From the NCBI RefSeq assembly GCF_000739555.1, contig NZ_BBJN01000010.1:1-63589 (forward strand): a DNA stretch of 63,589 nt, written 5' to 3'. The translations under genes and the position numbers were made by a program. The stretch comes from Halolamina rubra. Its GTDB lineage: Archaea; Halobacteriota; Halobacteria; Halobacteriales; Haloferacaceae. Shown here piece after piece: positions 29,938-38,559 of the stretch (within the stretch, counting starts at the first letter, position 1; the number at the start of each line of letters is the position of its first letter). Under the pieces are notes generated by a model that made no database searches, had not been told where the DNA came from, and worked only from the letters and a program-made list of their open reading frames with translations.

Positions 29938-30632
29938 GCGTCCTCGATCTCCACGACGACCTCGTCGCCGTCGGCCAGCCCCAGCTCGTCCCGGAGCATC
30001 TCGGGGGCGATGATCTCGATCTGGTCCTCGTCGTGGTGGGTCCGGTCGGGGACGATCACGTGGACGGGGTCGGCGCTCCCGGCGTCGGCCTCCAGCCGCG
30101 CCGGGTAGCAGGTCGCGGAGCCGTACGTGCGCTCCTCGTCCTCCCACTCGTCGATGGGGACGCCCTCGACGGCCGCGAGCTCGCTCCGGTTCCGGGTGCT
30201 CGCCTCGTCGAGCGAGACGTTGAGCGTGCCCGGGTACGGGTCGTACCCCAGTCGCTCCTCGAACTGGCGGTTGTACCCCGGCAGCGAGATGTAGTGGCGC
30301 CCCTCGCCGGCGCCCGCGGTGACCGCCCCCGAGAGCGTCAGCTCCGCGTCGTCCTCGAACAGCCGGCGGTAGTCGGCGTACTCCCCGCGGAGCCGGGACT
30401 TCCCCGCGCCAGTCAGCGCGATCCACTGGCCGTCGGCGACGACCTCGCGCTCGATCAGCCCCGCGGACTCGAGCCGCTGGAGCCGGCGCGAGGCGGTCTG
30501 ACTCGACGCACCGAGCCGGTCGCCCAGCGCCGCACACGACACTTTCCGCTCGCCGTCGACGCCCCCCTCGAGCGCGATCTGTTTCAGCGCCGCCACCTCG
30601 GCGGCGTCGACGCCCGCCGTCGTCTCTTGCAT
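29934..30632 (-). CDS. rbkR: CTP-dependent riboflavin kinase with N-terminal HTH regulator domain
   Basis: A 232-aa two-domain protein. Residues 10-80 form a winged HTH ([20 protein letters not shown]). Residues about 95-230 form the archaeal CTP-dependent riboflavin kinase ([63 protein letters not shown]). Family members have been described as both FMN-forming kinases and repressors of riboflavin genes. The HTH faces an upstream region with two inverted repeats, one straddling the likely TATA element. It is co-transcribed with ribB. Confidence 0.95.
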   Translation of the reverse strand: MQETTAGVDAAEVAALKQIALEGGVDGERKVSCAALGDRLGASSQTASRRLQRLESAGLIEREVVADGQWIALTGAGKSRLRGEYADYRRLFEDDAELTLSGAVTAGAGEGRHYISLPGYNRQFEERLGYDPYPGTLNVSLDEASTRNRSELAAVEGVPIDEWEDEERTYGSATCYPARLEADAGSADPVHVIVPDRTHHDEDQIEIIAPEMLRDELGLADGDEVVVEIEDA

Positions 30633-30645
30633 AGTTCCCAGTTCC

Positions 30646-30690
30646 GTATCGAGACGCTTAACGATACTGGATATGGGATGCGTCCCGTAT
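30646..30690 (-). promoter_or_regulatory. rbkR-ribB promoter with two inverted repeats (candidate RbkR operators)
   Basis: GTATCG (30646-30651) and CGATAC (30662-30667) flank the TATA-like TTAAG that lies about 27 nt before the rbkR ATG. Immediately upstream, ATATGGGA (30671-30678) and TCCCGTAT (30683-30690) form a second, 7/8-matched repeat. Position over the promoter suggests repression. Confidence 0.5.
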
Positions 30691-30827
30691 TCGTTACGAG
30701 ACCGTCCGGCGCCGCCGCGTCCGTCGGTTGAGTGCCGGCAGCGCCCGTCACGGGATCGTGATGGCGACCGTCGCGGCCGGCTCCGGCGTTCGGAAGCCCC
30801 TTTATTCGTCGGGCGGAACGGACGCCC

Positions 30828-32576
30828 ATGTTCATCGAGTTCCGGTCGGCGGTCGAGGACGCCGTCGCGGCCGCGCTGGCGGCGCGTGACCTCCCGACCG
30901 ACGATCTCGGCATCGAGGAGCCGCCGGAGGGCGTCGACGCGGTGCTCGCCTCCAGCGTCGCGTTCCGGCTGGCGGGCGAGGTCGGCGCACCGCCGCCCAA
31001 GGTGGCCGCGGAGGTCGCCGAGGAGATCGACCCCGACGAGTACGAGTACCTCGGCGAGATCAGCACGCAGGGCCCCTACCTCAACTTCGCGCCGAACGAG
31101 GCGTACTACGCCGACACGCTCGACGCCGCGGGCGCCGATGACTACGGCCAGCGCCCCCCGAAGGGGGAGTCGGTCGTCGTCGAGCACACCTCCGCGAACC
31201 CGACCGGCCCGGTGCACGTCGGCCGCGCGCGCAACCCCATCATCGGCGACGCGATCGCGAACGCGCTCGACTACGCCGGCTACGACGTGGAGCGGCACTA
31301 CTACGTCAACGACGCCGGCCGGCAGATGGCGCTGTTCACCTGGGCGTACGAGACGTTCGACGAGGCCGACCTCCCCGAACCGGAACGCGAGAAGCCCGAC
31401 TACGACCTCGTCCGCTACTACCGCAAGGGGAACAGCTACCTCGAGGACGCCGACGAGGCCGCCGTCGAGGAAGCGGAGGCCGAGATCGAGTCGATCATGC
31501 AGGGGCTCGAGGACGGCGACGACGAGACGTACGAGCGCGTGACCGAAGTCGTCGACACCGTGCTCGACGGGATGACCCAGACGCTCTCCCGGCTCCCCGC
31601 GGAGTTCGACGAGTTCGTCAAGGAGACGCGGTTCATGCGTTCCGGCGCCACCGACGACGTGATCGAGCGCCTGCAGGCGCTGGAGGAGGCCGTCTACGAG
31701 GACGACGCCTGGCAGCTGGACCTCTCCGAGCACGGGATCGAGAAGAACTTCGTGTTCCTGCGCTCCGACGGGACGACGCTGTACACCACCCGCGACATCG
31801 CCCACCACGAGTGGAAGTTCGAGAACTTCGACCGTGCGGTCACCGTCATCGGCGAGGACCACAAGCTCACGTTCGAACAGCTCAACGAGACGCTCGGGCT
31901 GCTCGGTCACGACACCGGGAAGCTCGACCAGCAGTTCTACTCCTGGGTGAACCTCCCCGGCGGCGAGGGGATGAGCACCCGCGAGGGCACCGGCGTCGAC
32001 CTCGACGACCTGCTCGACGAGGCAGTCGACCGCGCCCGGGAGGAGGTCGAGTCCCGGATGGACGACCGCATCCGCGAGGACGAGCTCACCGAGGACGACG
32101 TGGAGCGAATCGCCCGCCAGGTCGGCATCGGCGCCGTTCGCTACGACATCGTCGCCAAGCAGCCCAGCAAGACGATCACCTTCGAGTGGGAGCGCGCGCT
32201 CGACTTCGAGGCGCAGTCGGCGCCGTACGTCCAGTACGTCCACGCGCGCTGCCGGGGGATCCTCGACGGCGAGTCCGTCCCGGCGGGGATCGACGCCGAC
32301 CTGCTCGAAACGCCCGAGGAGCGCGACCTGCTCCGGACGATCGCTCGGTTCCCCGCCGTCGTCGAGGGCGCCGCCGAGGACCTCGAACCCCACCGCGTCG
32401 CGACCTACACGCGGACGTTCGCCGAGCGCTTCAACGCGTTCTACCGCGAGTGCCCAGTGCTGACCGCCGAGAACGACGAGCTCCGCGACGCGCGGCTGGC
32501 GCTCGTCGCCGCCGCCGCCCACACGATGGGGAACGCGCTGGACGTGCTGGGCGTCGCCGCGCCCGAGTCGATGTGA
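30828..32576 (+). CDS. argS: Arginyl-tRNA synthetase
   Basis: A 582-aa class I synthetase. The N-terminal Add1 domain spans about 1-95. The HIGH-type motif is [17 protein letters not shown] near 120-136. The KMSKS counterpart is the loop [21 protein letters not shown]. The anticodon-binding domain at the C-terminus contains [13 protein letters not shown], and the C-terminal residue is Met (APESM) as in many ArgRS. Length and motif order are normal. A lone promoter region lies between rbkR and argS (divergent). Confidence 0.96.
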   Translation: MFIEFRSAVEDAVAAALAARDLPTDDLGIEEPPEGVDAVLASSVAFRLAGEVGAPPPKVAAEVAEEIDPDEYEYLGEISTQGPYLNFAPNEAYYADTLDAAGADDYGQRPPKGESVVVEHTSANPTGPVHVGRARNPIIGDAIANALDYAGYDVERHYYVNDAGRQMALFTWAYETFDEADLPEPEREKPDYDLVRYYRKGNSYLEDADEAAVEEAEAEIESIMQGLEDGDDETYERVTEVVDTVLDGMTQTLSRLPAEFDEFVKETRFMRSGATDDVIERLQALEEAVYEDDAWQLDLSEHGIEKNFVFLRSDGTTLYTTRDIAHHEWKFENFDRAVTVIGEDHKLTFEQLNETLGLLGHDTGKLDQQFYSWVNLPGGEGMSTREGTGVDLDDLLDEAVDRAREEVESRMDDRIREDELTEDDVERIARQVGIGAVRYDIVAKQPSKTITFEWERALDFEAQSAPYVQYVHARCRGILDGESVPAGIDADLLETPEERDLLRTIARFPAVVEGAAEDLEPHRVATYTRTFAERFNAFYRECPVLTAENDELRDARLALVAAAAHTMGNALDVLGVAAPESM

Positions 32577-32724
32577 GCGTCGACGACGGCCGCTGCCCGC
32601 TGTCGGCGTCCCGTGGACCGACGTACTGACCGCGGAACCGGTCGATATCGCGGGCGCGGAAGCGTGAGACGGCGGCACGTACAGTCAACAGGTACTTACA
32701 CGCGATAGCACCTATCCTGACGTA

Positions 32725-33974
32725 ATGAGTACTGACGCCGAAGAGGCCAGCGAGGACCGCGGAAGTACGAGTTCCGGAAGGTGCTCGAGGAGCTGGAGGA
32801 GTACGAGGGATCAGGAACACAGCTCGTCACCATCTACATCCCCGAGGACCGCCAGATCTCCGACGTCGTCGCCCACGTCACCCAGGAGCACTCCGAAGCG
32901 GCCAACATCAAGTCCAAGCAGACCCGGACGAACGTCCAGGACGCGCTCACCTCGATCAAGGACCGCCTGCGCTACTACGACACCTACCCGCCGGAGAACG
33001 GGATGGTGATCTTCTCCGGCGCCATCGACTCCGGGGGCGGCCAGACCGAGATGATCACCCGGACGCTCGAGTCGCCGCCGGACCCCGTCGAGTCGTTCCG
33101 CTACCACTGCGACTCGGACTTCCTGATCGAGCCGCTGGAGCACATGATGGCCGACTCCGGCCTGTTCGGCCTCATCGTGCTCGACCGCCGCGAGGCGAAC
33201 GTCGGCTGGCTCAAGGGGAAGCGCGTCGAGCCCGTGAAGTCCGCCTCGTCGCTCGTCCCGGGCAAGCAGCGCAAAGGTGGCCAGTCCGCCCAGCGTTTCG
33301 CCCGACTGCGGCTCGAAGCCATCGACAACTTCTACCAGGAGGTCGCGGAGATGGCTGACGACCTGATGGTGCCCAAGCGCCACGAGCTCGACGGCATCCT
33401 CGTCGGCGGCCCGTCGCCGACGAAAGACGAGTTCCTCGACGGCGACTACCTCCACCACGAGCTGCAGGACAAGGTGCTCGGGAAGTTCGACGTGGCGTAC
33501 ACCGACGAGTCGGGGCTGTACGACCTCGTCGACGCCGGGCAGGAGGCGCTGGCCGACCAGGAGCTCGTCGAGGACAAAGAGCAGATGGAGGAGTTCTTCG
33601 AGAACCTCCACACCGGCAACGAGGCCACCTACGGGCTCGTCCCCACACGCGAGAACCTCGTGATGGGCTCGGTCGACCGACTGCTGCTCTCGGAGGACCT
33701 GACCGAGGACGTGGTCGTCTACGAGTGCCCCAACGGGCACACCGAGTACGAGACCGTCGAGCGCCGGCACAACACGCCCGAGCACGAGTGCTCCGAGTGC
33801 GGCGAGCCCGCGGAGGTCGAGGAGCGCGAGGACGTGGTCGACCACCTGATGGAGATCGCCGACCAGCGCGGGACGGAGACGAAGTTCATCAGCACCGACT
33901 TCGAGAAGGGCGAACAGCTGCTCAACGCGTTCGGCGGGATCGCGGGGATCCTGCGCTACGAGACGGGCGTCTAA
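32725..33974 (+). CDS. prf1: Peptide chain release factor aRF1 (frameshifted near the start)
   Basis: Archaeal release factor that reads all three stop codons. The protein starts MSTDAEEASEDR at 32725. One base is missing near 32758-32763. The corrected reading is DRRKYEFRKVLEELEEYEG, after which the frame is clean to 33974. The stop-decoding NIKS loop is present (EAANIKSKQTR), as is a GGPSPTKDEF stretch in the domain 2 area. The peptidyl-hydrolysis GGQ motif is not in the most common context: GGQSAQRFARLR follows KQRKG. The corrected length is about 416 aa, normal. As a single essential gene, a true null is unlikely. Confidence 0.92.
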
Positions 33975-34012
33975 GGCCACCTCTTTGGCGTCGCCGGCCT
34001 AAGGGGCCAGGC

Positions 34013-34177
34013 ATGAGCACGCTTACCACCCTCCTGTTCTGGGCGCCGATCGCGTTCGTCTTCGTCGCGACGGCCAGCTACGCGGGCTCGATGCTCGCGC
34101 TCAGCCGCTACCACGACGACGAGTCGTTCTCGGCGGCGGACGTGATCCGGATCGAGGACGGCGGCGACGACCGCTGA
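34013..34177 (+). CDS. Small single-helix membrane protein, unknown function
   Basis: A 54-aa product. A hydrophobic segment (residues about 7-30, LLFWAPIAFVFVATASYAGSML) precedes a charged C-terminal tail with DDESFSAADVIRIEDGGDDR. The ATG lies 38 bp after the prf1 stop in the same direction, so it may ride on the prf1 transcript. I cannot assign a function. The composition is protein-like, which supports it as a real small gene. Confidence 0.55.
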   Translation: MSTLTTLLFWAPIAFVFVATASYAGSMLALSRYHDDESFSAADVIRIEDGGDDR

Positions 34178-34197
34178 GGCGGCCGCCGTCGACGACT

Positions 34198-34596
34198 CTA
34201 CCGGAACGACGCCAGCTGCTGCCGTCGGCGATCCACGTCGTACGGCGGGTCGAGCGTCGACGCGCCGGCGAGTCGCTCCAGCGCCAGCGCCACGTCGGTG
34301 CCGGCCCGCTCGGCCTCGTCACAGAGCGCCTGGATCGCCGGGCGGTTCAGCGCCAGCGAGTCGAGCTTCCCCAGCACGAGTGCGAACGCGGCGCCGCCGC
34401 GCCCGGTCGGGAACGACTCGTGGATCCGCGAGAAGTCGGCGTCCTCGGGAGCGACCGCGTCGGTATCGGCGTCGCTCGCGGGGACCGTTCGTAAACAGGA
34501 CGTACAGATCGCCGTCTCCGGGGCGGGGGCGTGCTCACGGAACGCCGGCGGGACGACGAACGCGACGACCGGGGCGCCACACGCCGGGCAGGCCAT
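34198..34596 (-). CDS. DUF6276-type zinc-ribbon protein
   Basis: A 132-aa protein. Two CxxC pairs (MACPACGAP at the start and CTSCLRT near 33-36) form a probable zinc ribbon. The rest is helical, with FALVLGKLDSLALNRPAIQALCDEAERAG. It abuts the atpD stop with no gap (ATG 34594-34596, atpD stop 34597-34599), so it is the last gene of the atpD unit. I recognise the DUF6276 family by its ribbon and helical tail. Its function is not known, and the operon link to the ATP synthase is only a hint. Confidence 0.7.
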   Translation of the reverse strand: MACPACGAPVVAFVVPPAFREHAPAPETAICTSCLRTVPASDADTDAVAPEDADFSRIHESFPTGRGGAAFALVLGKLDSLALNRPAIQALCDEAERAGTDVALALERLAGASTLDPPYDVDRRRQQLASFR

Positions 34597-35295
34597 TCAG
34601 TCGGCTTTCGGCGAGGCGGTCGTCGCGCCCTCGCGCTCGTCGGCCTCGATCTCCTCCTCCTCGGCCTCCTCCTCCTCCTTCTTCGCCTTGATCTTCTTCA
34701 GCCGGAAGATCTCCTCGCGCTCCTGCTCCTCGAGCTTCTGCTCGATGTACTCCTGGTTCTGCTTGAGGTCGGGGAGCAGCTTGAACTCCAGGGCGTTCAC
34801 GCGGCGCTTGGTGGTCTCGATCTCCTCGAGCATCTTCTTCATCGCCGTCTCGACCTCGGCGGCGAGGATGATCGAGTCGATCAGCTCCTCGTAGGCGTCG
34901 GCGGTCTCGTCGATGCGGGCCGAGGAGCCGACGAGCCCGTACCCGCGCTCGTCGAGCGGCTTCTTCACCTTCGACGCCTCGATCTGGGGGACGACGACGC
35001 CCATGATGTTCTTCGACTGGGTGGTGATCTCGGGGTGCTCCTTTAGCGCGGCGGCGGCGCCCCGCACGGCCACGTCGCCCTCCATCGCCCGCGCCATGTC
35101 GAGTTTCTGCTGGGCGGTCTCGTAGTCGGTCTCGACCTGGCTCCGGATGTCCTGGGCCTGGTCCAGGATATCCATGAACTCCATGATGAGGCCGTCCCGC
35201 TTCTGCTCGAGGGTGTCGTGACCCCGCTCGGAGAGTTCGATGCGGTCCTCGATCGCCATGAGGTTCTTCCGGGTCGGTTTGACGTCCTCGGCCAT
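34597..35295 (-). CDS. atpD: A-type ATP synthase subunit D
   Basis: A 232-aa central-stalk subunit of the archaeal A1A0 ATP synthase. Start [21 protein letters not shown], then a long antiparallel coiled coil with AVEGDVA-like and [11 protein letters not shown] blocks. The C-terminus is a charged tail with a Glu run typical of haloarchaeal AtpD. The other subunit genes are not in this window, but in many haloarchaea atpD closes the atp cluster or stands near it. It is followed without gap by the DUF6276 gene. Confidence 0.93.
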   Translation of the reverse strand: MAEDVKPTRKNLMAIEDRIELSERGHDTLEQKRDGLIMEFMDILDQAQDIRSQVETDYETAQQKLDMARAMEGDVAVRGAAAALKEHPEITTQSKNIMGVVVPQIEASKVKKPLDERGYGLVGSSARIDETADAYEELIDSIILAAEVETAMKKMLEEIETTKRRVNALEFKLLPDLKQNQEYIEQKLEEQEREEIFRLKKIKAKKEEEEAEEEEIEADEREGATTASPKAD

Positions 35296-35397
35296 TCTTG
35301 GGGGAGTATTCCGGCCGGAGTGGGTTAATAGTTGTTAGTTCCCGGCGTTCCGGTCGGCGTCGACGCCGGAGAGGGGCTCCCGGGGACGCGCCGTGGC

Positions 35398-35490
35398 CTG
35401 GTTACACACAGTCACGGCTTTGGCTCTGTCGTCGCCGGCCGGAGCCGGCGACAGTTCGCTCGCCGCGATCTGGTTACACACAGTCACGGC
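35398..35490 (+). repeat. Direct repeat of a 21-mer with an intervening hairpin
   Basis: CTGGTTACACACAGTCACGGC occurs at 35398-35418 and 35470-35490. Between them lies a perfect 9-bp stem-loop, GTCGCCGGC-CGGA-GCCGGCGAC (35431-35452). An inverted 10-mer GCCGTGACTG sits at 35533-35542. No gene is visible in the 248-bp gap. The structure could mark the 3' end of the KH gene or the leader of atpD, or be a small decayed element. Confidence 0.55.
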
Positions 35491-35543
35491 ATCGGCTCGG
35501 GGCGAGCGGCCGTCGCCGCTCGCTGGTCGCTCGCCGTGACTGG

Positions 35544-36086
35544 CTACGTCCGCTCGCGGACGTTCCAACCCTGCTTCATCTCGTTGTGCTTGCGCTCGAG
35601 GAACGAGTAGACGGCGCCGTGGGGCGCGCCGTCGAGGATCATCCCCACCGCACGCCGGACGGCGTCGACCTCGTCGGGCTCGCCGATGATCCCCAGCGTC
35701 GAGCCGTAGATCACCACGTTCGCGCCGGTGAGCTGCTCCATCAGCTCCCGCGTCCGGCCGTCCTCGCCGATGAGCCGGCCCTTCTGTCGCTGCAGATCGT
35801 TGTCGTTCCGCGTCTGTTCGGAGAGGTCGATCAGGTCGAGCCGCCGCATGTCGCTCTCCAGCAGCTCCAACGCCGTCTCGGGCTTGAAGCCGCGACCGAT
35901 CGCCTTCACGATGTCCGGGGCCGCCATGGCGTCGATGGGGTCGCCGACGGTCTCGATGCCGACCGAGCCGTCCTCGGAGTCGATGTCGAGGCGCACGCCG
36001 GCGCGCTCCTCGATCTCCCGCATCGTCTCACCCCCGGAACCGATGACGACGCCGATGCGGTCCTGTGGGACCGTTACGTGTTGCAT
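35544..36086 (-). CDS. KH-domain RNA-binding protein (Dim2/Pno1-like)
   Basis: A 180-aa protein with two KH domains. KH1 has the GxxG loop in VVIGSGGETMREIEER. KH2 has GRLIGEDGRTRELMEQLTG and NVVIYGSTLGIIG. The C-terminal helix ends with a Lys/Arg-rich tail (ERKHNEMKQGWNVRERT). The archaeal family is homologous to eukaryotic Dim2/Pno1, an rRNA-processing factor that works with the RIO kinases and eIF1A. All four of those proteins have genes in this window, though scattered. The start is the ATG at 36086. Confidence 0.88.
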   Translation of the reverse strand: MQHVTVPQDRIGVVIGSGGETMREIEERAGVRLDIDSEDGSVGIETVGDPIDAMAAPDIVKAIGRGFKPETALELLESDMRRLDLIDLSEQTRNDNDLQRQKGRLIGEDGRTRELMEQLTGANVVIYGSTLGIIGEPDEVDAVRRAVGMILDGAPHGAVYSFLERKHNEMKQGWNVRERT

Positions 36087-36166
36087 ACAGCGGTATAGAT
36101 ACCGCAGAGTTGTAAGGGTTCCTCGTCGGCCGGTCACACGCGCTACGGGTCGATCCGGCGGATCGG

Positions 36167-37399
36167 TCAGTCGTCCGCGGTCGCTCCCCTGACGCGCTGT
36201 TCCGCGTCGTAGCCGGCCGGAACGGGAGGCGACACGACAGCCAGCACTGCGAGAATGACGCCGAGGCCGCCCGCGAACAGAACCAACATCGAGAGCGGGC
36301 CGACCAGTTCGGCGACGTATCCGGCGGCCGTTCGGCTCAGTATCGCGGCGAGCCCCGCGACCATCGTGACGGCGCTCACCCCGGTCGCCCGGCCGTCGGC
36401 GTCGAGGTGGTCGTTGACGTACTGCTCCATCAGCGGGCTGCTGACGCGGTTGGCGACTTTGAGGACGACGAACGCCGGGACGATCGCCAGCGGCGACAGG
36501 TCGGCGACGAGGAAGGTCGCGACGACGACGAAGGGGACTGTCAGGAACCAGGCCCGCACGCCGACGTGGTCACGGATCCGGCCGGTGTTGTGGCTGACGA
36601 CCGCCGCGGCGACGTAGAACGCCGCGTAGAGGTAGCCCAGGTCCGGCCGCGAGAAGCCGACGGCCACGGCCACCGGTTGGATGTAGAGGTCGACCATCTC
36701 GAAGAACGCGAAGAACGCCGAGAAGTACAGGACGAACGAGCGGAGCCGAGCCCCGGTCACGACCGTCCGAACCACGTCGATGGCCTCATGCGGGGACAGG
36801 TACCCCGATCCGACGGTGTCCTCGGCGGCGTCCTCGACATCCGAGGGAAGCGCGAGCAGCACTGGAACCCCGAGCGCGAACCACGCCGCGTTGAGGAGGT
36901 AAGGGTAGGTCAACCCCCGCGCCGCCACATAACCGCCGACGACCGACGCAGCCGCCGTGAACAGCAGCATGACCGCCATCCCCGTCCCCTGGACGCGAGC
37001 GTACTCCCCAGCGTCGAGGCGTTCCCGGAGCAGGTCGTACAGCCACGCGCTCCCGGCGCCGGAGCGCATGCTGAACGCGACCGCCCAGCCGAACGTGGCG
37101 ACGAGGAACGCCGGGAACGTTCTCGACGCGACGAAGACGAGCATCACGATGGCGTTCAGCGCAGAACTCCCCAGCAGCAGCCGTCGCCGGCCGAACCGGT
37201 CGCCGAGGTAGCCGGTGGGCAGTTCCGCCAGCACCCAGGTCCCCATGAAGACGGCGCCGACGACGCCCACTTGCCCGTACGTGAGCCCGCGCCGGAGTTG
37301 GTACTGCGTCGTGATCGGGTAGACGAAGCCCGCCGACAGGGTCGCCATGTACAGGTAGTAGATCAGCACGAACGACGGCTCGTCGAATCGGTCTCGCAT
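36167..37399 (-). CDS. Major facilitator superfamily transporter
   Basis: A 410-aa, about 12-helix transporter. The loop 2-3 signature appears as GYLGDRFGRRRLLLGSS near 65-80. The N-terminus MRDRFDEPSFVLIYYLYMATLSAGF leads straight into helix 1. Substrates of this MFS class in haloarchaea are unknown. The gene is divergent from a zinc-ribbon wHTH regulator, with a 190-bp shared promoter region containing a perfect 10-bp inverted repeat, so local control is likely. The minus-strand TATA-like CTTATTG lies about 27 nt before the ATG (leaderless). Confidence 0.88.
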   Translation of the reverse strand: MRDRFDEPSFVLIYYLYMATLSAGFVYPITTQYQLRRGLTYGQVGVVGAVFMGTWVLAELPTGYLGDRFGRRRLLLGSSALNAIVMLVFVASRTFPAFLVATFGWAVAFSMRSGAGSAWLYDLLRERLDAGEYARVQGTGMAVMLLFTAAASVVGGYVAARGLTYPYLLNAAWFALGVPVLLALPSDVEDAAEDTVGSGYLSPHEAIDVVRTVVTGARLRSFVLYFSAFFAFFEMVDLYIQPVAVAVGFSRPDLGYLYAAFYVAAAVVSHNTGRIRDHVGVRAWFLTVPFVVVATFLVADLSPLAIVPAFVVLKVANRVSSPLMEQYVNDHLDADGRATGVSAVTMVAGLAAILSRTAAGYVAELVGPLSMLVLFAGGLGVILAVLAVVSPPVPAGYDAEQRVRGATADD

Positions 37400-37472
37400 C
37401 CGTGCCGGAACGCGGTTGCGATGCCCAATAAGCGATTTCTGAACGCCAATCAAGTCCGTGATCTGGTAGGTT

Positions 37473-37568
37473 TTCCCGTCGCCACTCGATCGGGCAGATT
37501 CCGCGACGGGAACGGCCTGTACCCGCTATATTCTGGCACTCGGCAACTCACCGCCGGAGCTATCCGGC
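37473..37568. promoter_or_regulatory. Divergent promoter region with inverted repeats
   Basis: TTCCCGTCGC (37473-37482) and GCGACGGGAA (37503-37512) are a perfect 10-bp inverted repeat 20 nt apart. A second repeat, GCCGGA (37553-37558) with TCCGGC (37563-37568), lies close to the regulator start. CTATATT (37526-37532) is a likely TATA box for the regulator. Confidence 0.5.
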
Positions 37569-37589
37569 GCCGGTCCCACCAGGCGGCTG

Positions 37590-38489
37590 ATGACGGATTC
37601 GGACGCCCTGGACGACGACGCCGGACTCGACCCTGCAGCGGCGTTCTCACTGCTCGGAGAGGCGACACGGCTGGAGATCGTGACCGCGCTCAACGGTCTG
37701 CGTGCGGGAACGTCGATGGCGTTCTCGGACCTGTACGATCAGGTGGACGTTGCGGACAGCGCGCAGTTCAACTATCATCTCGACCGCCTCGTTCCGCACT
37801 TCGTCGAGAAGGGCGAGGGAGGGTACGCCCTGACCCAGCGCGGGAGCCGGATCGCCCGGGCCGTCACGGCAGGAAGCTACACGGAGAGCCCAGCGCGCGA
37901 GCCCTTCGAGACCGCGGGCGAGTGCTACGCCTGCGGCGAGGCGGGCCTCGTGGCGCGCTACGAGGACGAGCAGTTCGTCGTCGACTGTCCCGACTGTGGG
38001 GAAGTCGTGCTCAGACTCGGCGTGCCGCCGACCGTGGTCCGGGACCGCGACGGCGTCGACCTCGTCCGGGCAGTCGACCGGTGGGCGCGCGCGGGTGTCT
38101 CACAGGCGACCGACGGCGTCTGTCCGAGCTGTGGCGGGCGGATGAACGCGGCACTCTCCGAGGACGCACCCGAGAGCGGCACGTTCGACGTGGTCGGTCG
38201 GTTCGAGTGTGGCGTCTGTGGGCGGAGCGCCGTCGTCGGCGTAACGACCGTCGCAAGCCAGCACCCCGTGGTTCGGACGTTCCACCGCCGGCGCGGCGCG
38301 CCCATCGACGACCGGCCGTACTGGGAGTACAGCCAACACGTTGCCCACGAGCACGTCGACGTGGCGTCCGGCGACCGCGTTCGCGTCTCCTTCTTCGAGG
38401 ACGGCGACGCCTGTCACGCCACCCTCGACGACGATCTCGACGTGGTCGAGGTCGAAGTGGTGCCCGGCGGCGCGCCGGCTGAGCAGTGA
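37590..38489 (+). CDS. ArsR-like transcriptional regulator with zinc ribbons
   Basis: A 299-aa protein. The N-terminal winged HTH covers about 15-95 (FSLLGEATRLEIVTAL, FNYHLDRLVPHFVEKGEGGY). Two zinc-ribbon-like modules follow: CYACGEAG...CPDCGEV at about 112-142, and CPSCGGR...CGVCGRS at about 184-212. The last 80 residues are beta-rich and may bind a ligand. This architecture recurs in haloarchaeal regulators. It probably controls the divergent MFS gene through the inverted repeat in the shared promoter. The effector is unknown. Confidence 0.85.
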   Translation: MTDSDALDDDAGLDPAAAFSLLGEATRLEIVTALNGLRAGTSMAFSDLYDQVDVADSAQFNYHLDRLVPHFVEKGEGGYALTQRGSRIARAVTAGSYTESPAREPFETAGECYACGEAGLVARYEDEQFVVDCPDCGEVVLRLGVPPTVVRDRDGVDLVRAVDRWARAGVSQATDGVCPSCGGRMNAALSEDAPESGTFDVVGRFECGVCGRSAVVGVTTVASQHPVVRTFHRRRGAPIDDRPYWEYSQHVAHEHVDVASGDRVRVSFFEDGDACHATLDDDLDVVEVEVVPGGAPAEQ

Positions 38490-38559
38490 TGCAGGGGGCT
38501 GTCGGTTCGATTACTTGAATCGCGTTCCGGCGAGGGCAAGCCCTGGACGGTGACGACGC

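Noticed and set aside
29934..32678. 914-aa frame extending RbkR upstream across argS
   Set aside because: The extra N-terminal part is antisense to argS. The RbkR start at 30632 has a TATA-like element and the proper HTH start.
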